A DNA stretch of 52,835 nt from Streptomyces sp. NRRL F-6492 (GTDB taxonomy: Bacteria > Actinomycetota > Actinomycetes > Streptomycetales > Streptomycetaceae): contig NZ_LGEG01000231.1 in NCBI RefSeq assembly GCF_001280125.1, positions 1 to 52,835 of the forward strand, in the 5' to 3' direction. The notes beneath the pieces were generated by a model. That model was not told the origin of the DNA, ran no database searches, and saw only the letters and a program-made list of their open reading frames with translations. The stretch's first letter is position 1. The number at the start of each line of letters is the position of its first letter. The position numbers and the translations under genes are program-made. Shown here piece after piece: positions 1 to 9,109 of the stretch.

Positions 1-84
1 CGCCCCACCCGTCCCACCGAGACCCACCCGCCGCACCCGTCCCGCCGAACAGACCCGCGGACCGATCCGAAGGAGACCGTCGCC

Positions 85-909
85 ATGGGGCGAGCCGACA
101 ACAAGACCGTCATGATCACCGGCGCGGCCCGCGCCCTGGGCCGCTCGCACGCCCTGTTGTTCGCCGAGGAGGGGGCCGACCTGGTCCTCACCGACCTCGG
201 CCGGGAGAGCGGCGGCCCGTACGCGATGCCGGGCCGCAAGCTCCTGGAGGAGACGGCACGCGACTGCCGCCGCCTGGGCAGCCGGGTCGTCACGGCGGGT
301 GCCCACGTCCGCCCCCAGGCCCCGGGGGACGCGGCCGTCGCCGCCGGGATCGACGAGTTCGGCTCCATCGACGTCCTGGTCAACAACGCCGGCCTGCTCG
401 CCCCCGGCGGCGTCATGTCCCACGAACTCTCCGAGGAGGACTGGCAGCTCGTCGTCGACGTCAACCTCAACGGCACCTGGCGCTGCGCCCGCGCGGTACT
501 CCCGCACATGGCCGAGCGGCGCGCCGGCGCCATCGTGAACACCGCCTCCACCGGGGGGCTCGTCGCCTTCGAGATGTTCTCCAGCTACGTCGCCTCCAAG
601 CACGCGGTCGTCGGCCTGACCAAGGCACTGGCCCTGGAGTACGGACGCCTCGGCATCCGCGTCAACGCCGTCTGCCCGACCACCGTCGAGGCCGACCCGG
701 CCCTGCGCACGGAGAGCACCGCGGCCGTCGCCGCGTCCATCGGCAGCTCGCTGGAGGACTACGAGCGCAGCTCCGCCTCGTACCACGCGCTGCGCCGTCT
801 GGTCACCGCCCGGGAGGTGTCCGAAGCCGTCCTCTGGCTCGCCGCCGACACCGCCGGCGGAGTCACCGGAACCTGCCTCGTCGTCGACGGCGGCTTCACC
901 GCCCGCTGA
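85..909 (+). CDS. Mycofactocin-coupled-type SDR family oxidoreductase
   Basis: A 274-residue classical short-chain dehydrogenase/reductase. The N-terminal nucleotide-binding motif is TGAARALG, NNAG lies in the middle, and the catalytic residues are the serine in NTAS and the pair in YVASK. After the second beta strand there is an insertion containing PYAMPGRKLLEETA. Such an insertion is typical of the mycofactocin-associated (carveol dehydrogenase-like) SDR subgroup, in which the nicotinamide cofactor is often bound tightly. The substrate is presumably an alcohol or ketone and cannot be told from sequence. A good ribosome binding site (AAGGAG) precedes the ATG. The gene lies 78 bases upstream of the NRPS genes on the same strand, so it probably acts on the peptide precursor or product. 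No mycofactocin genes are visible in the window. Confidence 0.9.
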   Translation: MGRADNKTVMITGAARALGRSHALLFAEEGADLVLTDLGRESGGPYAMPGRKLLEETARDCRRLGSRVVTAGAHVRPQAPGDAAVAAGIDEFGSIDVLVNNAGLLAPGGVMSHELSEEDWQLVVDVNLNGTWRCARAVLPHMAERRAGAIVNTASTGGLVAFEMFSSYVASKHAVVGLTKALALEYGRLGIRVNAVCPTTVEADPALRTESTAAVAASIGSSLEDYERSSASYHALRRLVTAREVSEAVLWLAADTAGGVTGTCLVVDGGFTAR

Positions 910-987
910 CCGCCGGACCCGGGCCGCACCTCCGCCCGCAGCCCCCGCACCCACCTCGAAGACCCGGTTCACCCGATGGAGTCCGTC

Positions 988-3900
988 ATGACAGACCTGG
1001 CCCTGCACCTGGACGACGACGTCGCGCGACGGCTCGCCGCCCTCGACCCGCGCCGACGCGACCTCGCCCTCCGGCTGCTCGCCGAGGCCGAGGGAGCCGG
1101 GGGCGGCCCGCCGCGGGAGCGGGGCATCGGACGGCGGCCCGCCGGGGACACCGGGTCGGCGCTCTCGTACGAGCAGGAACGCCTCTGGTTCATGGACCGG
1201 CTCGTCCCCTTCCGCGAGGTCTTCCACGTGCCGACGGCCCTCCGGCTGCACGGCCCGTTCGACCCCGAGGCCCTGCGGCGCGCCCTGGAACGCACCACCC
1301 AGCGGCACGAGTCGCTGCGGACCGTCTTCACCGAGACCCCGCGGGGTCCCGTGCAGACCGTGCTCGACCGGGTCGACGTCCCCGTGACCGTCGACGACCT
1401 GACCGGACACCCCGAGGCCCGCCGGGAGGCGGAACGGCGCGCCGCCGCCGCCGTCCTCGAACCCTTCGACCTGGAGCACGGCCCGCTCCTGCGCGTCCGC
1501 CTGCACCGCGTCGCCGAGCAGGAGTGGCTGCTGCTGATCGTGCAGCACCACATCGTCTCCGACTACTGGTCCCTCGGCATCCTGCTGAACGAGATCGGCG
1601 CCCTGTACGCGGCGGAGCGCGACGGCACCCCCGCCCCCGAAGCCCCGTCCCTCCACTACCCGGACTTCGCCCACTGGCAGCGGGAGACGCTCACCGGCGA
1701 GAACCTGCGGCGCGAGCTGGACTTCTGGAAGGACACCCTGGCCGACGCCCCCGAAATCCTCGAACTGCCCCTGGACCGCCCCCGCACCGCCGAGCGGCGC
1801 ACCCGCGGCCGCTTCCACCACGTCCGCTTCGCCCCCGCCCTCACCCGCTCCGTGCGCGACCTCGCGGGCACCGAGGGAGCCACCCTCCACCAGGCCTTCC
1901 TCGCCGCCTACTTCGCCGCCCTCTCCCGGCACGTGCGCCAGGACGACATCGTGGTCGGCGTTCCCGTCGCCGGCCGCAGCCGCCCCGAACTGCAGTCGAT
2001 GATCGGCTACTTCCTCAACTGGCTGCCCATCCGGATCCGGTTCGACGACCGGCCCTCGTTCCGCGAGCTGCTGCGCCGGGTCACCCGGGCCTCGAACGAG
2101 GCCTTCGCCCACCAGGACCTGCCGTTCGAGATGCTGGTCCAGGCCCTCGACACCCGCCGCACCCCCGGCTCCACGCCCGTCTTCCAGACCTCCTTCAGCC
2201 TGCGCGACGCCCCGCCCGTGCCCCCGGCGATCCCGGGCACCACCGTGGAGTACGCCGACCTCGGCGGCGGCGCGACGCACTACGACATGATGGCCGAGCT
2301 GTGGGTCGAGGACGGCACCGTCACCGGCTACCTCCCCTACAACGACGAGCTGTTCGACGACAGCACCCTCGGCTCGTTCTTCGACCGGATGCACCGCCTC
2401 CTCGAAGACGCCGTCCGGCGCCCGGACGCCCCCGTCGCCGACCTCGACCTCCTCGGTGACGGGGAACGCGCCCGGCTCCTCGGAACGCCCCCCGTCCCGC
2501 CGGCCGGCACCGGCACCACCCTGCACGAGCGGTTCACCGCCACGGCGGCCCGCCACGCCGACCGCACCGCCGTCACCTTCGAGGACGAGCGGCAGGACTA
2601 CGCGACCCTGGAGCGCCGCTCCAACCGCTTCGCCCACGCGCTGCGCGCCCTCGGCGCGGGCCCCGGCCGCAACGTCGGCGTCCACCTCGACCGCTGCGCC
2701 GACCTGCCGGCCGTCCTCCTCGGCGTGCTCAAGACCGGCGCCGCGTACGTCCCCGTCGACGCCGACAACCCGCCCGAGCGCACCGCCGTCCAGTTCGCCG
2801 ACGCGAGCTGCGCCGTCGTCGTCACCACGTCCGACCTGGCCGCCCGCCACCCCGACTCCGCCCCGCCCGTCCTGCTGCTCGACGAGACCCCCGACGACGA
2901 CGCCCCGGCGGCCTTCCCCGACACCCCCGTGCCCGCCTCCGGAGTGGACTCCGGCGCCCCGGCGTACATCATCTACACCTCCGGTTCCACCGGCGTCCCC
3001 AAGGGCGTCGTCGTCAGCCACGCCAACGCGCTGCGCCTCTTCACCTCCGCCGAGGAGCACTTCGACTTCGGCCCCGACGACGTCTGGACGATGTTCCACT
3101 CCCACGCGTTCGACTTCTCCGTCTGGGAGCTGTGGGGCGCCCTGCTGCACGGCGGCCGGCTCGTCGTCGTACCGCACTGGGTGACCCGCGCCGCAGACGA
3201 GTTCGCCGCGCTCCTCGCCGAGGAACGCGTCACCGTCCTCAACCAGACCCCGTCCTCCTTCGCCCAGGTCAGCCGGATCGTCCTGGAGCGCAGGCCCGAC
3301 CTCTCCCTGAGGTACGTGGTGTTCGGCGGCGAGGCCCTCGACCCGACCGCCCTCACCGACTGGTTCGCCGTGTACGGCGACGAGGCGCCGAGCCTCGTCA
3401 ACATGTACGGCATCACCGAGACCACCGTCCACGTCACCCACCGGCGCGTCACCGCGGCCGACGCGGCCGGGGCCGACTCGGTCATCGGCGACCCCCTGCG
3501 CGACCTCGCCCTGTACGTCCTCGACGAGGCCCTGAACCCCGTCCCGCCCGGTGTCCCCGGCGAGCTCTTCGTCGGCGGGGCCGGCGTCGCCCTCGGCTAC
3601 CTCGGCCGGCCCGACCTCAGCGCCGACCGGATGCTTCCCGACCCCTTCGCCACCGCGCCCGGCGCCCGCATGTACCGCAGCGGCGACCTCGCCCGGCGGA
3701 TGCCCGGCGGCGAACTGTGCTACCTCGGACGCGCCGACGGCCAGGTCAAGGTCCGCGGCCACCGGATCGAACTCGGCGAGATCCGCTCGGCGCTCCTCGC
3801 GCTCCCCGACGTCGTCGACGCCGTCGTCGTCACCCGCGCCGACAACACCGGCAGCCTCCGCCTGGTCGCCTACGTCGTCCCGGCCGGGGAGACCGAGGTC

Positions 3901-4404
3901 TCCGGCCGCGAGCTGCGCCGGGCCCTCGGCCGCCGACTGCCCGAGTGGATGGTTCCCACCGTCTACGAGTCCCTGGACGCGATCCCCCTCACCCGCAACG
4001 GCAAGGTCGACCGGCGGGCCCTGCCCGAACCCGGCGCCGGCCCCGACGCCCGCACCCGGGTCCACGTGCCGCCGGAGACCGAAACCGAGAAGGCGCTCGC
4101 CGCCATCTGGCAGGAACTCCTCGGCGTCCCCCGCGTCGGCCTGGACGACGACTTCTTCCACATCGGCGGCCACTCCCTGATGGTCGTCCAGCTGGTCTCC
4201 CGCATCCGCGAACACCTCGGCCGTGAAGTGCCCATCTCCGGTCTCTTCCAGCACCCGGGCCTGCGCGAGATGGCCGTCGAGATCGACACGGGCATCGGCT
4301 CCTACGCGGTGGGCGCCGCCCTGACCGCGGACAACGAGACCGCCCTCGCCGGGATGAGCGAGGCCGAGATCGACGCGATGCTCGCCGCGCTCGACGACGA
4401 GTGA
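988..4404 (+). CDS. Non-ribosomal peptide synthetase, C-A-T, threonine-type A domain
   Basis: A single-module NRPS of 1138 residues. A condensation domain occupies roughly residues 55-490, adenylation 505-1010 and thiolation 1060-1125. The A-domain cores are plain: YTSGSTGVPKG, NMYGITETT, YRSGDL, GQVKVRGHRIELGEI and NGKVDRRALP. The carrier serine is in GGHSL. Reading the specificity residues by eye gives D-F-W-N-V-G-M-V-H-K, one conservative change from the classical threonine code DFWNIGMVHK, so threonine or a threonine analogue is the likely substrate. The condensation motif is HHIVSDY, with Tyr where Gly is usual. The ATG at 988 is preferred over the one at 976 because only 988 has a spaced GGAG. 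The C-terminal tail (AEIDAMLAALDDE) may be a docking segment for the next protein. Confidence 0.95.
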   Translation: MTDLALHLDDDVARRLAALDPRRRDLALRLLAEAEGAGGGPPRERGIGRRPAGDTGSALSYEQERLWFMDRLVPFREVFHVPTALRLHGPFDPEALRRALERTTQRHESLRTVFTETPRGPVQTVLDRVDVPVTVDDLTGHPEARREAERRAAAAVLEPFDLEHGPLLRVRLHRVAEQEWLLLIVQHHIVSDYWSLGILLNEIGALYAAERDGTPAPEAPSLHYPDFAHWQRETLTGENLRRELDFWKDTLADAPEILELPLDRPRTAERRTRGRFHHVRFAPALTRSVRDLAGTEGATLHQAFLAAYFAALSRHVRQDDIVVGVPVAGRSRPELQSMIGYFLNWLPIRIRFDDRPSFRELLRRVTRASNEAFAHQDLPFEMLVQALDTRRTPGSTPVFQTSFSLRDAPPVPPAIPGTTVEYADLGGGATHYDMMAELWVEDGTVTGYLPYNDELFDDSTLGSFFDRMHRLLEDAVRRPDAPVADLDLLGDGERARLLGTPPVPPAGTGTTLHERFTATAARHADRTAVTFEDERQDYATLERRSNRFAHALRALGAGPGRNVGVHLDRCADLPAVLLGVLKTGAAYVPVDADNPPERTAVQFADASCAVVVTTSDLAARHPDSAPPVLLLDETPDDDAPAAFPDTPVPASGVDSGAPAYIIYTSGSTGVPKGVVVSHANALRLFTSAEEHFDFGPDDVWTMFHSHAFDFSVWELWGALLHGGRLVVVPHWVTRAADEFAALLAEERVTVLNQTPSSFAQVSRIVLERRPDLSLRYVVFGGEALDPTALTDWFAVYGDEAPSLVNMYGITETTVHVTHRRVTAADAAGADSVIGDPLRDLALYVLDEALNPVPPGVPGELFVGGAGVALGYLGRPDLSADRMLPDPFATAPGARMYRSGDLARRMPGGELCYLGRADGQVKVRGHRIELGEIRSALLALPDVVDAVVVTRADNTGSLRLVAYVVPAGETEVSGRELRRALGRRLPEWMVPTVYESLDAIPLTRNGKVDRRALPEPGAGPDARTRVHVPPETETEKALAAIWQELLGVPRVGLDDDFFHIGGHSLMVVQLVSRIREHLGREVPISGLFQHPGLREMAVEIDTGIGSYAVGAALTADNETALAGMSEAEIDAMLAALDDE

Positions 4405-4446
4405 GCCCCGGACCACCAGAGACCACGGACCAAGGAGACCCCCGCG

Positions 4447-7400
4447 ATGCACCCCGTACACGAGCAGCTGCCGCTCACCCCCGTCCAGGCCCAGCTGTGG
4501 TTCGCCGAGAGCATGGAGGCGGGCAGGACCCTCTACACCGAGGCCGGGGGGCTCCGGCTGACCGGCCCCGTCGACCGCGAGGCCCTGGGCCGGGCACTGC
4601 TCGCCGTCGTCGCGCGTCACGAGGCGCTGCGCACGGTCGTCCCGGCGCCGGACGGCATCCCGGTGATGCGGGTCCTGCCCCCGCCCGACAAGGCCCCGCT
4701 GACCTTCGCCAGCGTGCTCGGCATCCCGCCCGAGCACCGGGAGGAGGCCACACGGGCCGCGGCCACCGACTTCGTGGAACGGCCCGTCGACCTCGCCGAG
4801 GGACCGCTGCTGCGGGCCATGCTGATCGACGCCGGTGAGGGGACCTCGGTCTTCGTCCTCGCCTGCCACCACGTGGTGTGCGACGCCACCTCCGCCGCCC
4901 TCGTCCTCGAAGAGATCGTCCACGACTACGAGACGTTCACCCGGGGCCTGATCTCCGACCTTCCCGAACCCGCCCTGCAGTTCGGCGACTTCGCCGTCTG
5001 GGAGCGCGACACCCGCGACGCGGTGGAGACCGCGGAACTCGCCCACTGGCAGGACGTCCTGCGGGACGCGCCGGACGTCCTCGACCTGCGCGCGGGCCGC
5101 CCGCGCCCCGCGCGCAAGGGCACCTCGGGCACCCGCGCCGAGTTCCCCCTCGGCGACGACCTCGCCGACCGGCTGCTCGCCCTCGCCCGGAGGCACCGCA
5201 CCTCCGGCTACGTCGTGGCGCTCGCCGCCTTCGCCGGACTCGTCGCCCGCCGCACCGGTCGCGACGACTTCCTCCTCGGCACCATGGTCCCGGGCCGGAG
5301 CGTCCCCGAACTCGAACAGGTCGTCGGTCAGTTCGCCAACACCGTCCCCGTCCGCCTGGACGCCTCCGGCGACCCCGGTTTCGAGGAGCTCGTCGGCCGC
5401 GCCGGCCGCGCCGTCTCCGCCGCCGTCGACCACGGCCGGATCAGCCTCGGCCGGATCGTCGAGACCGTCCTCCCCGGCGGCAGCCGCTCCGACAGCCGCA
5501 ACGCCCTCCTCCAGCACCTCTTCCTGCCCCGGATCTCCCCGGTGTCCACGCCCCGGTTCGGCCCCGCGACCGCCGAACCCTTCGAGGTGGACCGCACCCG
5601 CGGCCGACTCGACACCATCACCGAGATCGACCTCGCCCCCGACCGGCTGCGCGCCTGGGTCGAGTACGACACCGAGCTGTTCACCACAGACGAGATCGGC
5701 CTCCTCCTCACCGAGTACGCGGCCGTGCTGCGCGCCTGGACCGAGGACCCCGGCCTCCGGCTCTCCGCCCTCCCCGTCACCGCCGTCGACCTCCCCGACG
5801 AGGACGACACCCGTCGCGACGAGGAAGGCGCCGACCGGCCGCCGGAGGCCGACTCGGTCCTGCTCTCCCTGGTCCGCGAGGTCTGGGCGCAGGCCCTCGA
5901 CGTGCCGGACGTCGGCCCGGACGACGACTTCTTCGTCATGGGCGGACACTCCATGCTGTCCGCGAAGCTCGTCGGCCGGATCGGCGAGACCTTCGCGATC
6001 CGCCTGCCCCTGCGCACCTTCTTCGAGAACCCCACGCCCGCACTGCTGACCGCCGAGATCCGGCGCATGCACCCGGAGATCGACGCGCTCGTCCGCAGCG
6101 TCGTCACGCTGACCGACAGCCTGGCCGACGCGGAGCCCACGCCCGACGACACCCGGACGACCGGCACGGAGCCCGCGCCGGGCGCTGCCCCGACGCCCGG
6201 CACGGGGCCGGCCGCCGCCGACACCGAACGGCTCGTCCCGCTCGCCGCCTCCCAGCTCCAGATCTGGTTGTCCGAGCAGAAGAACCCCGGAACGCTCACC
6301 CACACCGTCCCGATGCTCCTCACCCTCCACGGCCCGCTCGACACCACCGCGCTCCGAGGAGCGGTCGCGGACGTCGTGGCCCGGCAGGAGGCCCTGCGCA
6401 GCACCTTCGTCGAGGTCGACGCCGAACCCCGCCAGCGCATCGTGCCCCGTCTGGACGTGCCCGTCCCCTTGATCGACCTGTCCGGAACGGAATCCCGGCA
6501 GGAGCGGGAGCAGGAGGCCGTCCGGTTGCGCGAGGAGACCGCCCACACCCCCCTCGACCTGGAGCACGGCCCGCTCCTGAAGGTCCGCCTGGTCCGGCTG
6601 GACGAGGAGGAGCACGTCCTGCACCTGCTGTTCCACCACCTCGTCACCGACGAGGTGTCGATGACGCTGTTCATGCAGGAACTGTCCGAGTTCTACCGGG
6701 CCCGCGTCGAAGGACGCGCCCACCGGCTGCCGCCGCTCACCACCGGGATCGCCGACCTCGTCGCCGACGAGCGCGCCATGCTCGCCGGCCCGGAGGGCGA
6801 ACGCCTGCGCCGCCACTGGGTCCGGCAACTGACCGGAGCCCGCGAACTGCTCCTCGACACCGACCGGCCGCGGACGGCCGACGTCGGACAGGCGGGGGAG
6901 TTCCTCCAGGGCTGGGCGCCCGGAGAGCTGTTCTCCGCCATGTCGGAAGCGGCCAGGAACCGTCAGACCACGGTCTTCACGGTGTTCCTCACCGCCGTCC
7001 TCACCGTGCTGCACCGGCTCACCGGCGAGAACGACATCGTGGTCGGCGTCCCCTGCGAGAACCGTACCCAGCCCGGCGCCGATCGGCTCATGGGCTGCTT
7101 CCTCAACGTGCTGCCCCTGCGCGTCGACTGCTCGGGAGACCCGACGTTCGCCGACTTCCAGCGCCGCGTCAGCGACCGGCTCCTCGACGCGTACGACCAC
7201 CAGCGGCTCCCCGTCGCCGACATGCTGGACGCCCTGCGCCCGGAGCGCTCGGGCAGCCGCCAGCCCCTGTTCCAGGTCACCTGCGAACTCCAGCTGGCCA
7301 TGTGGATGCCGCTGGACCTGCCGGGCGTCACGGCGGAGTACGAACTCGTCTCGCACGGCACCGCCCGCTACGAGATGTCCTTCCACGGCCAGGCCCGGCC

Positions 7401-7566
7401 CGACCGGCTGAGCGTGGCCCTCGAACTCAACACCGGACTGTGGCACCGGGATACGGGACTCGCCCGCATCGAGGACGTCCTGGCGGTGTTGCGACGGGCG
7501 ACGGCCGAGGACGGCGGCGGCACCCCGCTGTCGTCCTTCGTGCCGGGCCGGGCCCTGCCCCGCTGA
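4447..7566 (+). CDS. Non-ribosomal peptide synthetase, C-T-C without A or TE domain
   Basis: A 1039-residue protein: condensation domain (residues 5-440), carrier domain (475-545, serine in GGHSM near residue 501), an Ala/Pro/Thr-rich linker (about 565-595), then a second condensation domain that runs to the end. There is no adenylation core anywhere, so the carrier must be loaded by another enzyme or receive its chain by transfer. There is no thioesterase, so the last condensation domain is the natural candidate for product release onto a free amine or alcohol. The active-site motifs are HHVVCDA and HHLVTDE; the His-His and Asp are kept but the usual Gly is Ala and Glu. The start has AAGGAG ten bases upstream and lies 42 bases after the C-A-T gene, so the two are probably one operon. 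Confidence 0.93.
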   Translation: MHPVHEQLPLTPVQAQLWFAESMEAGRTLYTEAGGLRLTGPVDREALGRALLAVVARHEALRTVVPAPDGIPVMRVLPPPDKAPLTFASVLGIPPEHREEATRAAATDFVERPVDLAEGPLLRAMLIDAGEGTSVFVLACHHVVCDATSAALVLEEIVHDYETFTRGLISDLPEPALQFGDFAVWERDTRDAVETAELAHWQDVLRDAPDVLDLRAGRPRPARKGTSGTRAEFPLGDDLADRLLALARRHRTSGYVVALAAFAGLVARRTGRDDFLLGTMVPGRSVPELEQVVGQFANTVPVRLDASGDPGFEELVGRAGRAVSAAVDHGRISLGRIVETVLPGGSRSDSRNALLQHLFLPRISPVSTPRFGPATAEPFEVDRTRGRLDTITEIDLAPDRLRAWVEYDTELFTTDEIGLLLTEYAAVLRAWTEDPGLRLSALPVTAVDLPDEDDTRRDEEGADRPPEADSVLLSLVREVWAQALDVPDVGPDDDFFVMGGHSMLSAKLVGRIGETFAIRLPLRTFFENPTPALLTAEIRRMHPEIDALVRSVVTLTDSLADAEPTPDDTRTTGTEPAPGAAPTPGTGPAAADTERLVPLAASQLQIWLSEQKNPGTLTHTVPMLLTLHGPLDTTALRGAVADVVARQEALRSTFVEVDAEPRQRIVPRLDVPVPLIDLSGTESRQEREQEAVRLREETAHTPLDLEHGPLLKVRLVRLDEEEHVLHLLFHHLVTDEVSMTLFMQELSEFYRARVEGRAHRLPPLTTGIADLVADERAMLAGPEGERLRRHWVRQLTGARELLLDTDRPRTADVGQAGEFLQGWAPGELFSAMSEAARNRQTTVFTVFLTAVLTVLHRLTGENDIVVGVPCENRTQPGADRLMGCFLNVLPLRVDCSGDPTFADFQRRVSDRLLDAYDHQRLPVADMLDALRPERSGSRQPLFQVTCELQLAMWMPLDLPGVTAEYELVSHGTARYEMSFHGQARPDRLSVALELNTGLWHRDTGLARIEDVLAVLRRATAEDGGGTPLSSFVPGRALPR

Positions 7567-7667
7567 TCGCCGGCCCACGGGGATCCGAACACGGGGATCC
7601 GAACCCGGCGGCGGTGAGGAAGCGGCGATCCCGCGCCCTCTCCGCCGCCGTTCACCTCGAACGGACC

Positions 7668-8783
7668 TCAGATCGTCTTGACCGACATCGCGTACGACCG
7701 GCCGGTGCACACCTCCAGGTGCCCGACCTCGGCCTCCAGCGCCTTCTTCGGCACCTCGGGGCTCTCGGAGAACAGCTGCACGTCCACGGTCCCGTCGTTG
7801 GCCTCCCACACCCCGGCGACCCGCCCCCGGTGCACCACCACGGGCGTGATCCAGCCGGACGTACGGCTCACCGCCTTGCGCCGCTCCGCCCGCAGGATGC
7901 GCGTGTCGGACGTCCCCGGCCCCAGCACGTACTGGTCGAACCCGGCCAGCAGCCGCACTTCCTTCGACGGTTTGACCGCCGCCAGCGCGTCCACGTCCTC
8001 GGCGCGCACGTAACACGCCGTTCCCTCCACCTCCACCTTCGTCAGCTCCTCGCCGAGCGAGGCGAACCAGCCGCGCACCGCCGTCTTGCGATGCGCGTTG
8101 CGCGTCAGCCACGCGTCGAAGGTCTCCGGGGTCGCCGGCCCGTGCGCCCCCAGGTACGCGGGGATCACGGTGCGCGCCGCTTCCTCCGGTTCGATCGTCC
8201 CGGACCAGCCGGGCACCCGGTCGCGCGGCGAGGCGAAGGTGATGCGGTTGCCCTGGTTCGGGCCGTGGCACAGCTTCCCCGTCCACGCCAGCGGCTTGAG
8301 CACCGTCCCCCAACCGGACGTCAGCTGCTCCTTCAGGGCGGCGAACCTGCCGTGGGCGACCAGGGCCTCGGTGAGCTCCTGACGGGTGAGGACCTTGCCG
8401 GCGAGAAGGTCGTCGACGGCCTCGCCGAGCGACGTCATCTGCGTCGGGGTGACCCCGAACGTCCGCTGCCAGGCGGGCTTCTCCCAGGTCCGCGCCGCCG
8501 CCATCAGCGACAGGTAGGCCGCCATGTGCTCGGCCGCCACGAGGTGCAGCGTGCCCCGCATGACCCAGGTCTTGACCACCTCGCGGGCCTCCAGCGCCTT
8601 CTCCACGGCGTCGGCCTTCGGTTTCCGCTGCCGGGTGGCGAGGGCGAGCTCCGCGGAGGAGGCCACCTGTGCCTGCACCCCCGCGAGCTCCCGCACCAAC
8701 TCCGCGACAGAAGCCGTCCCCCGGGGGGCGAGGCTCTGCTGCCGCAGCCGCCAGGCGAGTACCTGATCCTGAGTCACCTGCAT
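7668..8783 (-). CDS. alkZ: AlkZ-type winged-helix DNA glycosylase (HTH_42 family)
   Basis: A 371-residue member of the HTH_42 (former DUF1006) family. Counting from the chosen ATG, the motif VQAQ places glutamines at residues 37 and 39, the same positions as the catalytic Q-x-Q of the azinomycin-resistance glycosylase AlkZ of Streptomyces sahachiroi; the YcaQ/AlkX branch has Q-x-D instead. AlkZ removes bulky N7-alkylated and cross-linked purines. The length also matches AlkZ. GAGGAG seven bases upstream decides the start; the frame stays open upstream to 8882 but has no better signal. The gene is convergent with the NRPS operon, so it could be a self-resistance or repair gene for a genotoxic product, but housekeeping paralogues of this family are common in streptomycetes. 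Confidence 0.8.
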   Translation of the reverse strand: MQVTQDQVLAWRLRQQSLAPRGTASVAELVRELAGVQAQVASSAELALATRQRKPKADAVEKALEAREVVKTWVMRGTLHLVAAEHMAAYLSLMAAARTWEKPAWQRTFGVTPTQMTSLGEAVDDLLAGKVLTRQELTEALVAHGRFAALKEQLTSGWGTVLKPLAWTGKLCHGPNQGNRITFASPRDRVPGWSGTIEPEEAARTVIPAYLGAHGPATPETFDAWLTRNAHRKTAVRGWFASLGEELTKVEVEGTACYVRAEDVDALAAVKPSKEVRLLAGFDQYVLGPGTSDTRILRAERRKAVSRTSGWITPVVVHRGRVAGVWEANDGTVDVQLFSESPEVPKKALEAEVGHLEVCTGRSYAMSVKTI

Positions 8784-9109
8784 GAGCGCTCCTCGGTGTA
8801 GGTCGCAGATCGGCTGCCATCCTGCCCGAACGGCGCGTCGGAACGAGTCCGTTCCACTGGAGAACGGCTGGAGTCCGGCCACCCCGGCGGAACCGGGCGA
8901 ACGCGGCCCGCACCGCCTCGTAGCGCGACCGGATCTTCGAGTGGATCGAGCGAGTCGTGTGAGTCATGCCTCCATGCAACCCGGTGCCACGGACATCGTG
9001 GGCATCAGCCCCCGAATCTGTGGATAACTCGAAAGTCCGGCGGATGCCCTGATCCGTGAGTTATCCACAGGGCTTTCGGATTTCGGAAGAACACGACACC
9101 GTTCTGGCC
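8784..9109. other. Divergent intergenic region alkZ / DUF4192 gene
   Basis: 326 bases between two divergent genes. It holds the inverted DnaA-box pair at its right side and presumably both promoters. An ATG at 8967 on the minus strand opens a frame beginning MTHTTRSIHSKIRSRYEAV, but the frame runs on into alkZ and its GGAGG is only one base from the ATG, so it is not called as a gene. Confidence 0.5.
9018..9070. promoter_or_regulatory. Inverted pair of perfect DnaA boxes
   Basis: CTGTGGATAACTC (9018-9030) and GAGTTATCCACAG (9058-9070) form a perfect 13-base inverted repeat around 27 bases. Each arm contains the nine-base box TTATCCACA in opposite orientation. This is the Escherichia coli consensus; Streptomyces oriC favours TTGTCCACA but tolerates A in that position. 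The pair lies 40 bases before the ATG of the DUF4192 gene, so DnaA-dependent control of that gene or DnaA titration is conceivable. A stem-loop in RNA is the simpler alternative. Confidence 0.5.

Noticed and set aside
7579..7608. Two direct copies of CACGGGGATCCGAA after the NRPS operon
   Set aside because: Only two copies, no inverted structure, no sign of an attachment site or insertion.
4878..8801. 1307-codon plus-strand frame across the second NRPS and alkZ
   Set aside because: Composition typical of an out-of-frame reading; the C-T-C protein occupies the true frame.
8784..8967. Minus-strand frame beginning MTHTTRSIHSKIRSRYEAV upstream of alkZ
   Set aside because: It runs on into alkZ without a stop, the GGAGG is only one base from the ATG, and I recognise no family.
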